From Xenopus tropicalis (taxonomy: Eukaryota; Chordata; Amphibia; Anura; Pipidae), in NCBI RefSeq assembly GCF_000004195.4, contig NC_030683.2, positions 87,383,410 to 87,447,409 of the forward strand: 64,000 nucleotides of DNA. The letters are read 5' to 3'. The notes beneath the pieces are model-generated. The model ran no database searches and was not told the DNA's origin. It saw only the letters and a list, made by a program, of their open reading frames with translations. This document shows positions 22,518 through 34,747 of the stretch, one piece after another. How positions within the stretch are numbered: position 1 is the first letter of the stretch; each line of letters starts with the position of its first letter. The translations under genes and the position numbers were made by a program.

Positions 22518-23056
22518 TGCTTAAACTTTACCTTATATATAGATATTATTTACAATTTAAAACATTGAAGGCACAGTTCTAAGTGCAAAAAAGGCAACGC
22601 ATCTAAAAAGGCAATGTGTCAATTTTTTGCTTTTGCATCCTGTTTTCCATCTTCTACTTCTGTGACTTCTTGGTTCAGCCACATATTATGCAGTCAGCCA
22701 GATCAGAATCTTCGATAAATAATCTAGGAGTCATTGCATCCCTTATTATTAAAGGTCATGAATTCTAAACATAATTAAGAATTTGAAATTTATATTAAAA
22801 AGGACAACTGCAATAAATAAAATTTGAACAATGTCAATTACAGAATGATTAAAATGTAAGGAATGGCATTATGAAAATGTAGAGTAAAAATATTGTGGTG
22901 CATGAGAACTAGAGTCAAATGCCAAGTTTGCTGGTACTCTCTTCATCATACTTAACCATTAGTAGTGAAAACCTCATATACTAAACTGTCCTGTTGTAGT
23001 ATAATAGCTATCATTAACATTTTTTTAAATAAAAAAAAAACAGCCAAGCCACTTGC
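22518..23056. other. Non-coding, nothing recognised
   Basis: AT-rich stretch between two elements. No frame of note. Confidence 0.5.
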
Positions 23057-23465
23057 TTAAAGGAGAAGGAAAGGCAAAGTCACTTGGGGGTGCCAAAATG
23101 TTAGGCACCCCAAGTGACTTTAATCACTTACCTTGGTGCCCCTGTACGGAGAGAACAGCACCAGCCCGGGGTTCCTGCAGTGCTTTCTTCTTCCTGCTTT
23201 GCGTGCGCGCGCATGCGCAGTAGAGTGAAAAGCCGAACTTTAACAGAGAAGTCGGCTTTTTCACTCTACTGCGCATGCGCCTATGTGTTAGTCTTATCGA
23301 AACGCAGGCGGAAGGAGGAAGCGCATCGCTCCAGGTACCCCGGGCTGGTGCTGTTTTCTCCAAACAGGGGCACAAGCCTGGGGTAAAAGGTAAGTGATTA
23401 AAGTCACTTGGGGGTGCCTAACATTTTAGCACCCCCAAGTGACTTAGCCTTTTCTTCTTCTTTAA
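23057..23465. mobile_element. T2-type MITE with long inverted repeat, TTAA target
   Basis: The left end is TTAAAGGAGAAGGAAAGGC and the right end GCCTTTTCTTCTTCTTTAA, with TTAA at each edge. The inner parts are also inverted: GTCACTTGGGGGTGCC on both sides, GCACCAGCCCGGGG near 23160 against CCCCGGGCTGGTGC near 23338, and GTAGAGTGAAAAGCCGA against TCGGCTTTTTCACTCTAC. The central fold holds two copies of GCGCATGCGC. The overlapping 90- and 83-codon frames are by-products of the palindrome. Confidence 0.9.
23209..23280. promoter_or_regulatory. Paired NRF-1-like GCGCATGCGC motifs in the T2 element
   Basis: GCGCATGCGC occurs at 23209-23218 and 23271-23280, as the two ends of a hairpin arm. The palindrome equals the core of the vertebrate NRF-1 consensus. 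Sequence match only; whether it is bound is unknown, and CpG methylation of transposon DNA would be expected to block it. Confidence 0.4.
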
Positions 23466-26043
23466 ATTATTATTTATTAAAACCAAAGGGTGATCTGCAT
23501 AAATACAACTTACAGCTGAATTTAGCAACTAGCAGGGTTTGTACATTTATTTCCTCACACAACCTAGACTAACTAGTACTGTCACATTAACAGTACCTAA
23601 GACTTGACATGCTCAGTAAAGCAGGGACCACTTCCTCCCTTTTTTATGAGCAGGGTCTCCTGTAGAATGACAGCTGAGAATTTCTTTAGCAGACCTTATA
23701 TTTTCTGGTCTAATAAGCATCAAGCACATGCTCCTTTTACTACCCACCTAAGAAACTCATTCCCTTGAATGTAGGAGATGCTTAAACCGCCCCACAGATT
23801 GTATATTGTAGTGATAAAAAGGAGTGGCTTTTTGAACAATAACATATAATATAACTAACTATAATAATGCAAAAAAGGTGGATATAATATGTATGTCTGT
23901 ATAATATGGTCAGTTTCAGATGTAGTCTGTCTGACCATTTCTCTGGCCAGATTTAGCAATAAGCCTTCAGTGTCAGACAAATTTTTTTAGCAAAACATTA
24001 CAGTGGGTTCCAATAAATCAAATCGATCTAAACTGTAATAATGGACCAATAGGTACTGGCATGTACAGATGTGAGCACAGTGTTATAATAATCATTTAAA
24101 AATGAACAGATGTTTAATACTTTCAATCAACTTCCAATCAACAAAATCCAAGTACATTAGATTTGCTCTCATAGTATAAAAATTGAAAGTGCTAAACAGT
24201 GTGATTGTTCTTCATATGTAAATTAGAAGTCTATTGCTACAACTCACTTACAAAACTGGAGTTTCCACCACATCCAGGCTGATTGTAACTCCAGGGATTC
24301 CTTCCATCAGAATATATTTGCACAATATTTATAAATCAGAGCAGGTCAGACAGGAACTTAAACACTCCCCATAAGTATTTGTAATTGCATGGAGCATATG
24401 TGAATGCAAGCACCTTTTATGAAGATCAAAATCCACAAATCAACAGGCCACTGATGTAACCATTGGTATTTTATATAAAGATATGTCTATGGATTGTTGA
24501 AAATTGCAGTTCAGCATCTTGCGGCTGCAAGTGGCTCAGGGAGTTTGATGAATGTTTAATACATTCTTTAAAGCAGCCAGATATTTCTGGCATAATGATT
24601 GGATTACAGAGGTTCTGTTCATCTGTAAGTAGGATGATTAACCAGTCAATATACAGTATTTTGTATCAACACATTTTACATTTTTTTTTGTTTGTAAAAA
24701 TGTTCAATTTCTTGACCACTTGTTTCTATAATTCCAATAATTTTCCATTTGGTGCAAAAGGAAATGAAATCCTGCACACAAATCCAGCACAAATATTAAA
24801 TATGTTGCACTTGCTCCATTTGACATAGAATGCCAACAATGGTAATGCTGATAAATTGCTGGTCTACTTAAATAGATCTCCTGGTTGGTAATGCTGTTAT
24901 TACTTACTAATCTATAGAAGTTATATTGGTATGACACAATCTGTAAGGATTTTTTGATTGTGTCTCTATGGGGAACATATCATAACATTGGCAACTGTGT
25001 GATTTGTTTTTTGGTTTTTTTTTTAAACTAATAAAGTTTGTATTTTGCCTTATATTATTGACTGAGTTGAGACTGAGTTGAGATGAAACATAAAATGTAT
25101 GTTATATTTAATATTGCTTGAGCTAAGTTACATAAATTAAATGGCATGTGAAAAACATGTTTATAAGAATTATGTTTCATTTTTAATGTGGAATTCAAAA
25201 TACAATGTTCACAGTGCTGTGCGTTCTGATTTTTCTTGTCATCTAATTACTGCTTTCAGATTTTAGAACATGAACAATCATATTTGCTCTCAGCAATGCA
25301 ATCACTTGATGAATGTGAACATTTAAATGTATATACAAGTCTGTTTCATGGAGCTTTTAATGCCACGCACAGTGTGTTTGCTGACAATTACCCTTATACA
25401 CAACATAATGCACTTTTTCGATTCTAACGTGGCAAGTTTGAAATGGATTTTGCTGTAAAAAGGGATTCTTTAAAAATTGCAGTAGAAGTTTCTTCTAAAT
25501 ACAGAGTATAAAAATTAGTCAATCTAAGTGCTCAACTAAAGATTTTTACATGTCTCCAAGTGAGACTTATTGTGATACCAGTATTTACAGAATGCATTAA
25601 CTTCACTCTCATGGCGGTGAAAACACAAGATGATATGTTTGCAATAATCAATATCTGTGCAATTATCCTGTAGGAAAAATAATGGTCCATTTTATTTTTC
25701 ACCCACTGATTTAACTACTTACACAGAGCTAGTGAACATAGAACACAAAGAACAAAAACTCAATGGCAACTGAACCCCCTGCCATCCAAGACTTCAACAT
25801 ACAATAACTTTTTTCTGCTATGCTCTGTACAATGCCAGCAACACAATCTAGCATTTTAGGACTAAACCATTGGCTGTTGTGACTGTGAAAACAAGTTAAG
25901 CTACTTCAACTACAGTACTAATGTAGCCATTTGATTTGCAGCTCCATAGGTTTTATCACAGTTCCCACTTTAATGAATCTAGCAACATTTGTAGAAAACT
26001 ACATATCAATTTTTTAGTTAAAATTAGTAATATTTAAATCACC
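23466..26043. other. AT-rich non-coding DNA
   Basis: No repeat family or gene recognised in 2.6 kb. The 121-codon frame at 24463-24828 shows no domain or conserved composition. Confidence 0.5.
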
Positions 26044-26178
26044 GCCAAAAAAGATGTGCCTGACAAAAAAAAAAACACGGGTGACAAAAAAGTCGCGCAA
26101 CAAGCATGTTTCACGAACTGTCCTGGTGTTTCTCAAATTTTTGCGTGAAATGAAATGGAACAGATTCCCTCATAACTA
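26044..26178 (+). mobile_element. hAT-type MITE fragment (TAGTGATGAGCGAA family)
   Basis: Units GCCAAAAAAGATGTGCCTGAC and GGGTGACAAAAAAGTCGCG-type repeats are followed by 'gaaatggaacagattccctc' and the end CATAACTA. The left terminal repeat is lost. Confidence 0.7.
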
Positions 26179-27278
26179 TTTATATACTTATAATATATAC
26201 TATAACTATGGTCCCAGGCTGTAGAAATATTCCCACCTAGGGTAGCACAAGCTGAAGGGTTAGGGTAACATTTATTGAGAATGTCTATTTTCTGTATTTA
26301 TTACTCCTGGAAGCCTTGGCTGAGGGTCAGTTAGGATGATATAAACAAGTTGTTAAGGCGTTAACTCACTGCTCTTGAAATGATTACAAAAAAATATTTC
26401 AATATTTGCAGATAATAAATATAAAATATAAGTAAGTCTGGTGATGGCCAACAACTATCTTCAGAGACACTATGGTACAACAGGTAAATGTTGTAGTAAA
26501 TATAGATGAAATGTAGAGGAAAAGTTTGGCACTTTTGATGGAATTTTTCATACTTGCTTATTATGCAATTTTGCGGTCTACGAAAGTCTGATGTTTGAGT
26601 ATTTTTGGAATGGGCCCAAATTTTTATATAGCTCTGGGGAAGCTTGTTTCTTATTTTCTGTGTATGTTGTTCCTAAATATGGCTTGGGGATTTCACAGTT
26701 TCTGAATTTTTACAGAAATATCTGCTGCAGCATCTGACTAGATGATATGTTCTGCATTTTAAAACCACAAACTAAGAACTTTACTGAAATATGTTCACTT
26801 TCTAATGCTTTGGGATATGAATATATTAATACAACATCACCATGCAAAATGAATTTGATATTTGAACTTTACAGATTTTCTGTTACAATAGGTTTAATAT
26901 GTAACATTTACCCTGAAAACCCAATATAATGGTTTCATAGCTAGAAGTAATTTCATAACTACCATAAATTTCCTTTTTCCCCTTCTAAAGTGTATGCATA
27001 CCTTTTTAAAAATTTTAATTCCTTTTTTTTGTTTTCCTAATATCCGTATGTTCCCATTTTCCCCTTCTGATCTTATTTCCATGACTGTTTATTTCCTTTT
27101 ATAAGTATTATTACATTTCCATAAATTACAACATTTTTTATTTAGTATTTTCAAAAATTTTACTTTTAAACCTCCTGTTAGTTATATTTCTCCCACAAGC
27201 TGTTTCACAAACCCTTATAAGTATAGAGGTTATCGCATGACTATAGCCATATTAATGGTGGTAGTACAGCAAAAACCT
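26179..27278. other. AT-rich non-coding DNA
   Basis: No feature recognised. Frames at 26747-26929 and 26894-27082 lack any support. Confidence 0.5.
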
Positions 27279-27550
27279 GCCATACTCTGCCTTCCCTACC
27301 CTGCCTGTGTGTGCCATACTCTGCCTTCCCGACCCTGCCTATGTGTGCCATACTCTGCCTGCCCTACCCTGCCTGTATGTGCCATACTCTGCCTGCCCTA
27401 CCCTGCCTGTGTGTGCCATACTCTGCCTTCCCTACCCTGCCTGTGTGTGCCATACTCTGCCTTCCCTACCCTGCCTGTGTGTGCCATACTCTGCCTGCCC
27501 TACCCTGCCTGTGTGTGCCATACTCTGCCTTCCCTACCCTGCTTGTGTGT
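27279..27550 (+). repeat. 34-bp minisatellite, 8 units
   Basis: Units start at 27279 and step 34 bp (27313, 27347, 27381, 27415, 27449, 27483, 27517). Each contains GCCATACTCTGCC, CCTACCCTGCC and TGTGTGT. The two alternating variants differ at CTTCCC against CTGCCC. 34 is not a multiple of 3, so three overlapping Cys/Pro-rich frames appear; none is a supported gene. Confidence 0.93.
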
Positions 27551-27600
27551 ATGGCACATACAGGAAGCATAGGGCAAGCAGAGTATGGCCCACACAGGCA
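27551..27600 (-). repeat. Inverted single unit of the 34-bp minisatellite
   Basis: Directly after the array, the complement of the unit appears once: 'gcagagtatggcccacac' and 'aggcag', preceded by a partial one, 'atggcacatacagg'. The array therefore ends in a hairpin. Confidence 0.75.
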
Positions 27601-27689
27601 GCCTACAGTGACACAATGCTGGCACTGCTCCTACAGTCTGCACAATAACTATATATTAAAAAACTTTTTAATTGCAGTACCACCTCAGT

Positions 27690-27990
27690 ATATGTTCTTT
27701 TTATAGTGTGCAGGGTTTATTTGTGGGTTTCTACTGCTCCTGAGGTGTGAACACTGCAGGGGGTGAACAATGCAGGGATTAAAAGGTGTGAACAACACAG
27801 GGGATTACATTTTTAAACAATACAGGGGGTTTACAGCCTGAATCTGAGGTGTTAACCATGCAGGGGGCCAGTACTGATACCATTTAAAGCTTACACAAAG
27901 GTAAGCCATCAAAGCAGCCAGACAGTTGGGGGGCCACACAGAGGGGGGTCGCGGGCCACCAGTTGGACAGCACTGCTCTAGAGGAGTAGT
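27690..27990 (+). repeat. Dispersed repeat with GTGAACAATGCAGGG-like units
   Basis: The core recurs loosely: 'gtgaacactgcaggggg', 'gtgaacaatgcaggga', 'gtgaacaacacagggga', 'gttaaccatgcaggggg'. It is followed by 'gggggtcgcgggccaccag'. I recall the latter as common in Xenopus, but assign no family. It probably belongs with the adjacent minisatellite. Confidence 0.5.
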
Positions 27991-28033
27991 TCAGAGGACC
28001 AGATGGTACAGGGTACATAGTAAACTGTTACCT

Positions 28034-28233
28034 TGGGGCCAATTTATCAAAGTGTGATTTAGTTAGAGCTCACCACAGTAAAATTCACAAACTCTCTATT
28101 CATTCCTATTTAGAGACGTATTTATCAATGAATTAAAGTTAGAGTTCACCATTTGATCTAGAAATCACATAGAAATAAATAGAGAGTGGGAGAATCGTGC
28201 TGTGTAAGCACTAAATGTACATAAATAGGCCCC
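28034..28233. mobile_element. TIR element, GGGGCCAATTTATCAAAG family
   Basis: The left end is TGGGGCCAATTTATCAAAGT and the right end ACATAAATAGGCCCC. It is a short member related to the element at 4746. Interior text 'gttagagctcacc' and 'gttagagttcacc' is repeated directly. Confidence 0.65.
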
Positions 28234-29090
28234 GTTGTTCGAGTACTGAAAATCTGATATGTGCATGTGCAAGTATCACATAGATAATGAATACTAAAGC
28301 TCTGGATACTTTCTAATAGCAGGACATTTGTTCTTTTTAATTGTGCAGAACACAAATATGGGTTATGGGGGGGTCAAACCAAGAAGCTGGGGTACTCAAC
28401 TTATAATATTTTCTGCCCCATAAAGATCCCATTAATTACAAAATGGTTATTCCTGAAAGAGAAAAAAAGGCAGTTGGGTTCTGCAACTGCAATTATTCAT
28501 TTAACATCCCCTGTATTACCATGACTAATTTAATATGCAATTTAATATTACTGATTTGCAGTTTCAATCCTGTGAACAGATGTCTTTTGGAATAACATTG
28601 CAAGTAACATATTCCCAAATGCTAATGTTTAGGGGTGGTGGTATACTTGTGGGTTTAGTCTTTGTGTACAGAGCAAGTGAAATGCATAATTAGTTTTACA
28701 AATTGATGATAATCCAGATGTGCTTTTGAATATATATATACCAAGACACCTTAGGCTATGAAAGAATAATCAGTGAATAACAATGCTATTTTGTTAAGAA
28801 AGAGCAAGAAATCAGAAACATGTTAAATAAAACAAGCAAACACATCAATACCCTAATACATAAATGTAACTTGAAAATGTCAGTGCCCTACTTTGTAAAT
28901 TATGTGGGTCAGGAACAAACTAAGCTTTAACTGTAGATATAGATACAGTATATACACAAAAATCATTACATATATGAAATATTTTGTTATTGGCTTAGGC
29001 ACACATTTATTTAGCCTGGGTGCAAACAGTATAAATATACAAAAATTTAAAAAAAGGCTGTTACCCACCAGGAACTTAAACATAGTCAAT
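28234..29090. other. AT-rich non-coding DNA
   Basis: No feature recognised. Confidence 0.5.
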
Positions 29091-29094
29091 GCAC

Positions 29095-29146
29095 ATTTGT
29101 TGGATCAACGTTTTGGGCCACACCTGAAACCCTTATCAAGATACTG
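29095..29146 (+). repeat. Penelope-like terminal motif (tentative)
   Basis: The text TTGGATCAACGTTTTGGGCC followed by 'cacctgaaacccttatcaag' resembles the 'gatcaacgtttcggcc ... ttatcaag' signature near the ends of Penelope-type retroelements. No reverse transcriptase of that group is seen here. Confidence 0.35.
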
Positions 29147-29219
29147 AATACAGATATTAAAAAACTATTCATATTATCATCCACTGTTGGGTTCACAGTA
29201 GAAGATGTGCAGGACTCAA

Positions 29220-30640
29220 TAGTAATGCTTAAACAACTTATCTGAGATGACACTGGGATGACCTCTAACCATTTTGAGAAAGAGTCTACCACTACAAGAA
29301 AAGTCAAGAAAAATCAATATGAAGTCTAGACCAAGGCTTTTTTGTAATCTCCCAAAGAAGCACTGATGCTGCAGGGAGGCTGTAATGAGAGTTCTTGCAA
29401 GTAACACACAGATGTACAGCCTCTTCTATGTCTTCTATGTCAATTCTGTTACCAAACATAACTCCTTGCAAGGGCATTCATGTGCACTATTCCTAAATTG
29501 CATCTGCTTTCCCATAATAAACACACTTTTTGTGCAGATAGTTCATGCTGATGGCTTGAATATGGTCTGAACTCTTCAGACAACTTTTCATTTGGCCATC
29601 CCCTCCACACCCAGTTGAAAACACAAGAAAGAATTGAATCCTTTGCAGTCATATGGGCAATCTCAGTAGCTTCCACTGGAGAATCAGTGAGGGATTCCAG
29701 TATAAGTACTTCAAGTGAAGGGGGTAGTGAGCAGTCTGAAATTTGTAAAGGCAAGCAACTCAAAGCATCATCAGCATGCAAGATTGATTTTCCAGGTTTA
29801 TAAAGAAGAGTGTAATCATAAGCACTTAGCATGATAATCTGAGCATTTGAGGTGACATAACATTTGGAGTAGGAATTTCTTTTGAGAGCAAACACAGTAA
29901 TGGCTTGTTATTAGTATGGATTTCAAATGTATGTCCATAGAGGTAATTAAGAAACTTTTAACACCAGCTATGACAGCTAATGCTTCTTTGTCAATTTGTG
30001 CATAGTTCCTCTCTGCAACTGGTACCTCTTTACCATTTGGGAGAATGTGGTTAAGAACAGTATCAACACCATAAGAAGATGCATCTATAGCAAGTATTGA
30101 TGGCCAAACTTCATAATAATGAACAAGAAGAGAATTAGATGTCAGCAACTATTTAACTTTGCGGAAGGCCTCTAAATATTTAGGAGTCCAGTTACATGGA
30201 ACCCCATTGTCAAGCAAGCGATGAAGAGACTCTGCAGCTTTATGACCAAGGAAGCTGTGGTAGAAATTGAGCAATCCAACTAATGCTTGAAGTTCTTATT
30301 TTTGTTTCAGGCACATCATGGATAGCTTTAATTTTCTGTAGGACAAATGCCTGAAGCATCTATATGGTACCCCAAGAAGTTTACACTGGTAGCTCCAATC
30401 TCACACTTTTCTTTTTTTAAACGAATGTATGATGAATCAAAACGTGATAGCACTTCTCTAAGGTGATCAGCCAATGTATTTTCAGATGGTCCCATTAGTA
30501 GAACATTTTCAAAATATGGTAACACCAGTAACGCTGCATAGCAAGGTTTCCATAAAGGACTGGAATATTCCTGGTGCAGTTGAAATTCCAACCTGAATGC
30601 ACCCCAAAGTACAAAAAAGCTTAATAAATATTTGTACATA
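29220..30640 (-). pseudogene. Decayed Ty3/Gypsy pol (RT, RNase H, integrase)
   Basis: Reading the minus strand from 30640 down, pol domains appear in the normal order but in different frames. First comes the end of the reverse transcriptase (LLMGPSENTLADHLREVL and VNFLGYHIDASGI), then the RT connection, then RNase H (LAIDASSYGVDTVL, NYAQIDKEALAVI, YDYTLLYKPGKSI), then an integrase zinc region and core (FLVVVDSFSKWLEVIPV). The RT site normally Tyr-x-Asp-Asp reads YFEN, so both catalytic aspartates are lost. Frameshifts and stops occur at about 30330, 30150, 29820 and 29440. No gag, protease or LTR pair was found, and the integrase stops after about 29220. It is a dead, 5'- and 3'-truncated retrotransposon copy. 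Group within Gypsy is not determined. Confidence 0.85.
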
Positions 30641-31345
30641 AATTCTTATAAATATATAAAACACAATCAATAAACACAGCTAAAAAAGTGTGGCATGAAA
30701 ACACTAATATCACATAATTAAGCTTTCTTGGAAAAAAATAAAACTCACAAAGCTGGCAATTATCATCTAGGATCTTTATGTACAAATATTTAATTTATAT
30801 ATCTATTATTCCAAACTTATCATACATAGTTAAACATGTTCATACGATTGGTCTATTATATTCTTTTTACTTGGTAGAGAATGATAAAATTATCAGAAAA
30901 ACCCTGCTGATAAATAAATATATAAAACAAATAATGAAATTCAGGGAAGGATCACAAAAAAGATCTGGGAAATACTTCTGTTACTCCATCTGGCAAACTC
31001 ACATTTTTAAGTCTAGCATTGCTTAAAGGCTCCTTCTTATACTCAACAAGAATAATTATGTAGTTTAAAGATAATGCCCATTTAATTACATCAGATTACA
31101 AACATGCATTTTCCTTGATACAACAGAGACATTTGTCTTAAAAGACTTTGATACTAGACACAAAAGAATCATGATGAAGAGACAGAAAATAAATGGATAC
31201 TGTAAATTGTACAATGCTGTATAACCTGACATTGTCTCTACATGCAATAGCAGTTATTGTGATTCTTTACCCACATACACGTGCATAGAGCAGGACAGTA
31301 TAGACAATCTTTGAGACAATCTTTGAGACATTTTACCAAAGAATT
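30641..31345. other. AT-rich non-coding DNA
   Basis: No gag, LTR or other gene is seen beside the Gypsy remnant. Confidence 0.5.
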
Positions 31346-31349
31346 AAAG

Positions 31350-31513
31350 AAATAATGATAGATAGATGATAGATAGATAGATCAATACAAGAACAATGGA
31401 GCACTCAAGGGACTTAAAAATATGTGCAAAAATGTAGTGAAAGCACTTAGGTCATTAAGTGTTTTGTTCATTGCCATTACACTCTATCTATCATCTATCT
31501 ATCTATCTATACA
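31350..31513. repeat. Inverted GATA/TATC microsatellite pair
   Basis: GATAGATAGATGATAGATAG at about 31358-31381 faces CTATCTATCATCTATCTATC at about 31484-31510. The two share the same internal ATGATA interruption, so they are arms of one inverted duplication rather than two separate slippage tracts. The 100-bp loop contains 'caatggagcactcaaggga'. Confidence 0.85.
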
Positions 31514-33918
31514 AACCAACAACATCCATCCAACTCTCCTCTACTTGGGTAGTCATTCATGCAAGGTTTATTCAACTGTTACAGCTTTTGCGGGCGTATG
31601 ACCTGATTTATTATGACTGACCAAGCATATAACTATGTTATATGCTCAGTGGGCACAGGTACCACTAAGTGGTAAATTGGTTGCATATCTTAACTTGCCC
31701 ATTGGACCCCTCTGGGTTGAATGGCTGGCATGACTGGTAGCCCAAAAAGACATATTTTGTTGATATTTGTGGCAAGCATTCTTTTGGGGGTGTTTTTGTA
31801 TTGTTTAACCAATAACTTTTTAGTGTGAATAAATATTGGTATCCCAGACCTACAAGCATTATGCCTAAGTGTAAAATGCACAGGTATTTCAACCAAGACA
31901 TGTGTTGGAATCGACAAAGGTATCGGTATTGATAAATCAGTACATTAAACACTTTCCTGAAACCAGGAAAATGTTAAATTCTTCCTTCAGACAAGCAATA
32001 GTTATAGCAAATTTATTTTCCAATTAAGTTGCCGTATATTGACATGAGATAGACATTGATTCATTTTGGGTTAACCAGTTTGCTAAAAAGCTAGCCATAC
32101 TGGATTTTGTTGTCCCCTAGAAAACAAACAAAGAATCTATGAAGTGAAAACCAATCTAATGTGACAGCTGAAATAAAAGCAAACAATTCAACATAGCATC
32201 TAATAAAAAAAACAACTATCCAATGATTTGACAGGAGATCAAAGGCACATCTTCACATTTACATTGCAGAGCCGAGTATTGCATTTCTTAACATCTTTAA
32301 AGGATTTGGATGGCTCGATGTAGTAATGGATGAGAAAATGTCAAGCAGAAAGTACAACGTAGTAGGAAACAGATGTTCATAGCTTCTTTAACCTCAGTCT
32401 CTGTCACATGCATGAAAAGCTTTTTTCAAGAGTTCAGTAACAGAGTTTCCAGGGTGCTTTGTTGTTCTCAGCTTCGTTTGATTCTACTAATTATATTGTA
32501 GGGACCTCTTCTTCTCATTAGTGTTTATTTAAATTGCTATATAAATCTGTGCAGTTTACTGAGGGCAGTATTATTTTGAGAGAAATGGTACTAACATATG
32601 TATATATACACATAATTTAGGTGTAGGTTTTTATTAGCCCCCAAATGATAAGAAGATTGGGAAGACTATGGTGTTCATGTTGCCAACTATGGATCTGGCT
32701 TCTATTTTTTTTAAGCATTTGAACTCTGGTTCTGGTCTTTGAAATTTTTGTCCTTTAACATATTTGGTTAGCAATTATCCATAAGAGTAGTGCAAATCTG
32801 TTCAGATGAAAGACTTGAAAATCTGTATTCTTTGATTAATAGCTTTGGTAAGTAATATAAAATTAAACTGCTGACAGGTAGCAAACTGACTTGATAATGC
32901 TAGGGACCTTAACAGAGAAATGCATTTATTAACATTCACTTTTTTTACTTCCAACTGCAGAATGTACAATAGTATCATTTTTCATTTTACAGATACTTTA
33001 TTAATTTGTTTTGAGCATCTCTGGAGGGCAAACGAATCAAGCAGCTACTCAACTCCTTTCTCAGACTGATCTTTTGCTGTGTTGCATTTATTTGTTAAAT
33101 GGCAAATTCTTTTGGACAAAAAAAAAGCAGCATTTGTAAGGTCAGTTACATATGTTAACTAAAGGCCATGATTTAGCATACTCTCTGCGACTCTTGAAAG
33201 GAAATTAACCCATCTTTACTGAACAATGCTTTCAATTGCACTGTGATGCAGATGGATAAACATTTGTTTGTTTCTATATCAGCAGAACACTGAGCAGGGA
33301 CACCTTTGCCTGGATGAATTTATTTGCATTTCTAAATTAATTTCCACACCTGGCATATTTTACACAAATGCAAATGTCAGTGCCTCGAAACAAATTCTGA
33401 TGAACCTAGGCAAAGATACTGTAAAATGTAATAGGTATAACTGTAACCAACCTCCGTTTTCACCTTTTTGAAATTAAAGACAAGTCTACATATTGCTTGA
33501 ATAATTTTATTGCTAATTAGGATTTCAATTTTAAAGCCTTGAATGTATGGTTAATAACTGTCATTAATGAGAAAATGTCATTAAAAACAGACCCATGGTC
33601 TATTTTTCAAGTTCTCAACATTTTTTTTTTAAAAACATAATGAACTGTCCAAAATGTTTAGTTAGTAAATCATAAGCCCTTAGCTGGCCAGACATGTATT
33701 GCTCTATTATTGCTGATCAAATGGTATAATTGTGCCTTCAGGTTTGTGTCACGCCCCTTCCCCCCAAGAGTATATTGGTTGATCATATTCTGGTGTTACT
33801 TGATTGGCTAAATGCCATGTTGACTGATATATGCATGGTATTATATCAGTTATGTTTACTTCTTAAACATAACTACTAATTCACATATTTATGGTCAATA
33901 AAACATACTATTATAATA
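31514..33918. other. AT-rich non-coding DNA
   Basis: No gene or repeat family recognised across 2.4 kb. It includes the minus-strand frames at 31665-31952, which show no domain. Confidence 0.5.
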
Positions 33919-33998
33919 CAGGTATAGGACCTGTTATCCAGAATGCTCAGGATCTGGGGTTTTCAGAATAAGGGGTTTTCTGTAATTTGCATCTCCAT
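33919..33998 (+). mobile_element. CAGGTATGGG-family element, truncated left end
   Basis: After a TA it reads CAGGTATAGGACCTGTTATCC, then 'gctcaggatctggggtttt' and TGTAATTTGCATCTCC, and then stops matching. Confidence 0.75.
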
Positions 33999-34308
33999 GT
34001 AATACATGTGAGACATGAGAGATTATTCAGAAACACAATTTTCCTATGCAAAGTATAACATTTCATGCAGTATTTTCCCAGCATTCTGGCATCATCACGA
34101 ACCCCAATGTGGATATGCTAATCCTTCATTCTTAAACACTGATCTCTTATTCTCCCTATCATCTGGGACAACCCCCAAACACCTCTCCATCCCCATATTG
34201 CTATGCCCAGCTCCCTGTCTGAACTGCTTTCCACACATATTTGCTGTTCCTTCCTGGTTCTCCCTTAAAAAGTAGCTAAGGCTTTTGGCCTTATGTTAAG
34301 TGGCCTAT

Positions 34309-34747
34309 TAAAGATTCTCAACAAACTGGAATATATATAATTAAATATTGCCCTTTTACATACTTCCCCTTGATCCACCGTTTAGTGATGGCCTGTGTGC
34401 TCCCTCAGAGATCACATGACCAGAAATAATGCAGCTCTAACTGTAATAGGAAGTAGTGCGGAAGCAAAAGACAGAACTCTGTCCATTAATTGGCTAATGG
34501 GGCCTAGCATGTATGTGTGTCTTGGCTTGTTTGTGTGCACTGTGAATCCTATGATCTGATCTCAGGTGGCAGCTCTTAATTCTTAAAATTTTCTATTTAG
34601 GAGTATCCAATTGGATATACTACTTAAAAAGTATATTTTTATAAAAATGGTTTCTTTAGATGAAGTACGGTTTTACATATGAGCTTGTTTATCTAATATA
34701 TTTTTTACAAAGACCTAGATTGTTTAGGGGTAATAGCATTCCTTTAA
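34309..34747 (+). mobile_element. T2-type element (CATTCCTTTAA right end)
   Basis: The right end reads GGGGTAATAGCATTCCTTTAA in complement to TTAAAGGAATGC, the T2 start. Internal text 'gagatcacatgaccagaaa', 'gcagctctaactgtaatag' and 'ggcagctctt' is familiar from Xenopus T2 elements. A left TTAAAG lies at 34309. The block TTCTATTTAGGAGTATCC near 34595 recurs at 45832, so a second copy is present there. Confidence 0.7.

Noticed and set aside
23114..23386. Small protein genes of 83-90 codons on both strands
   Set aside because: Mirror-image frames of the palindromic T2 element.
27237..27706. Cys/Pro-rich protein of 111-131 codons
   Set aside because: Three overlapping frames all arise from the 34-bp tandem repeat.
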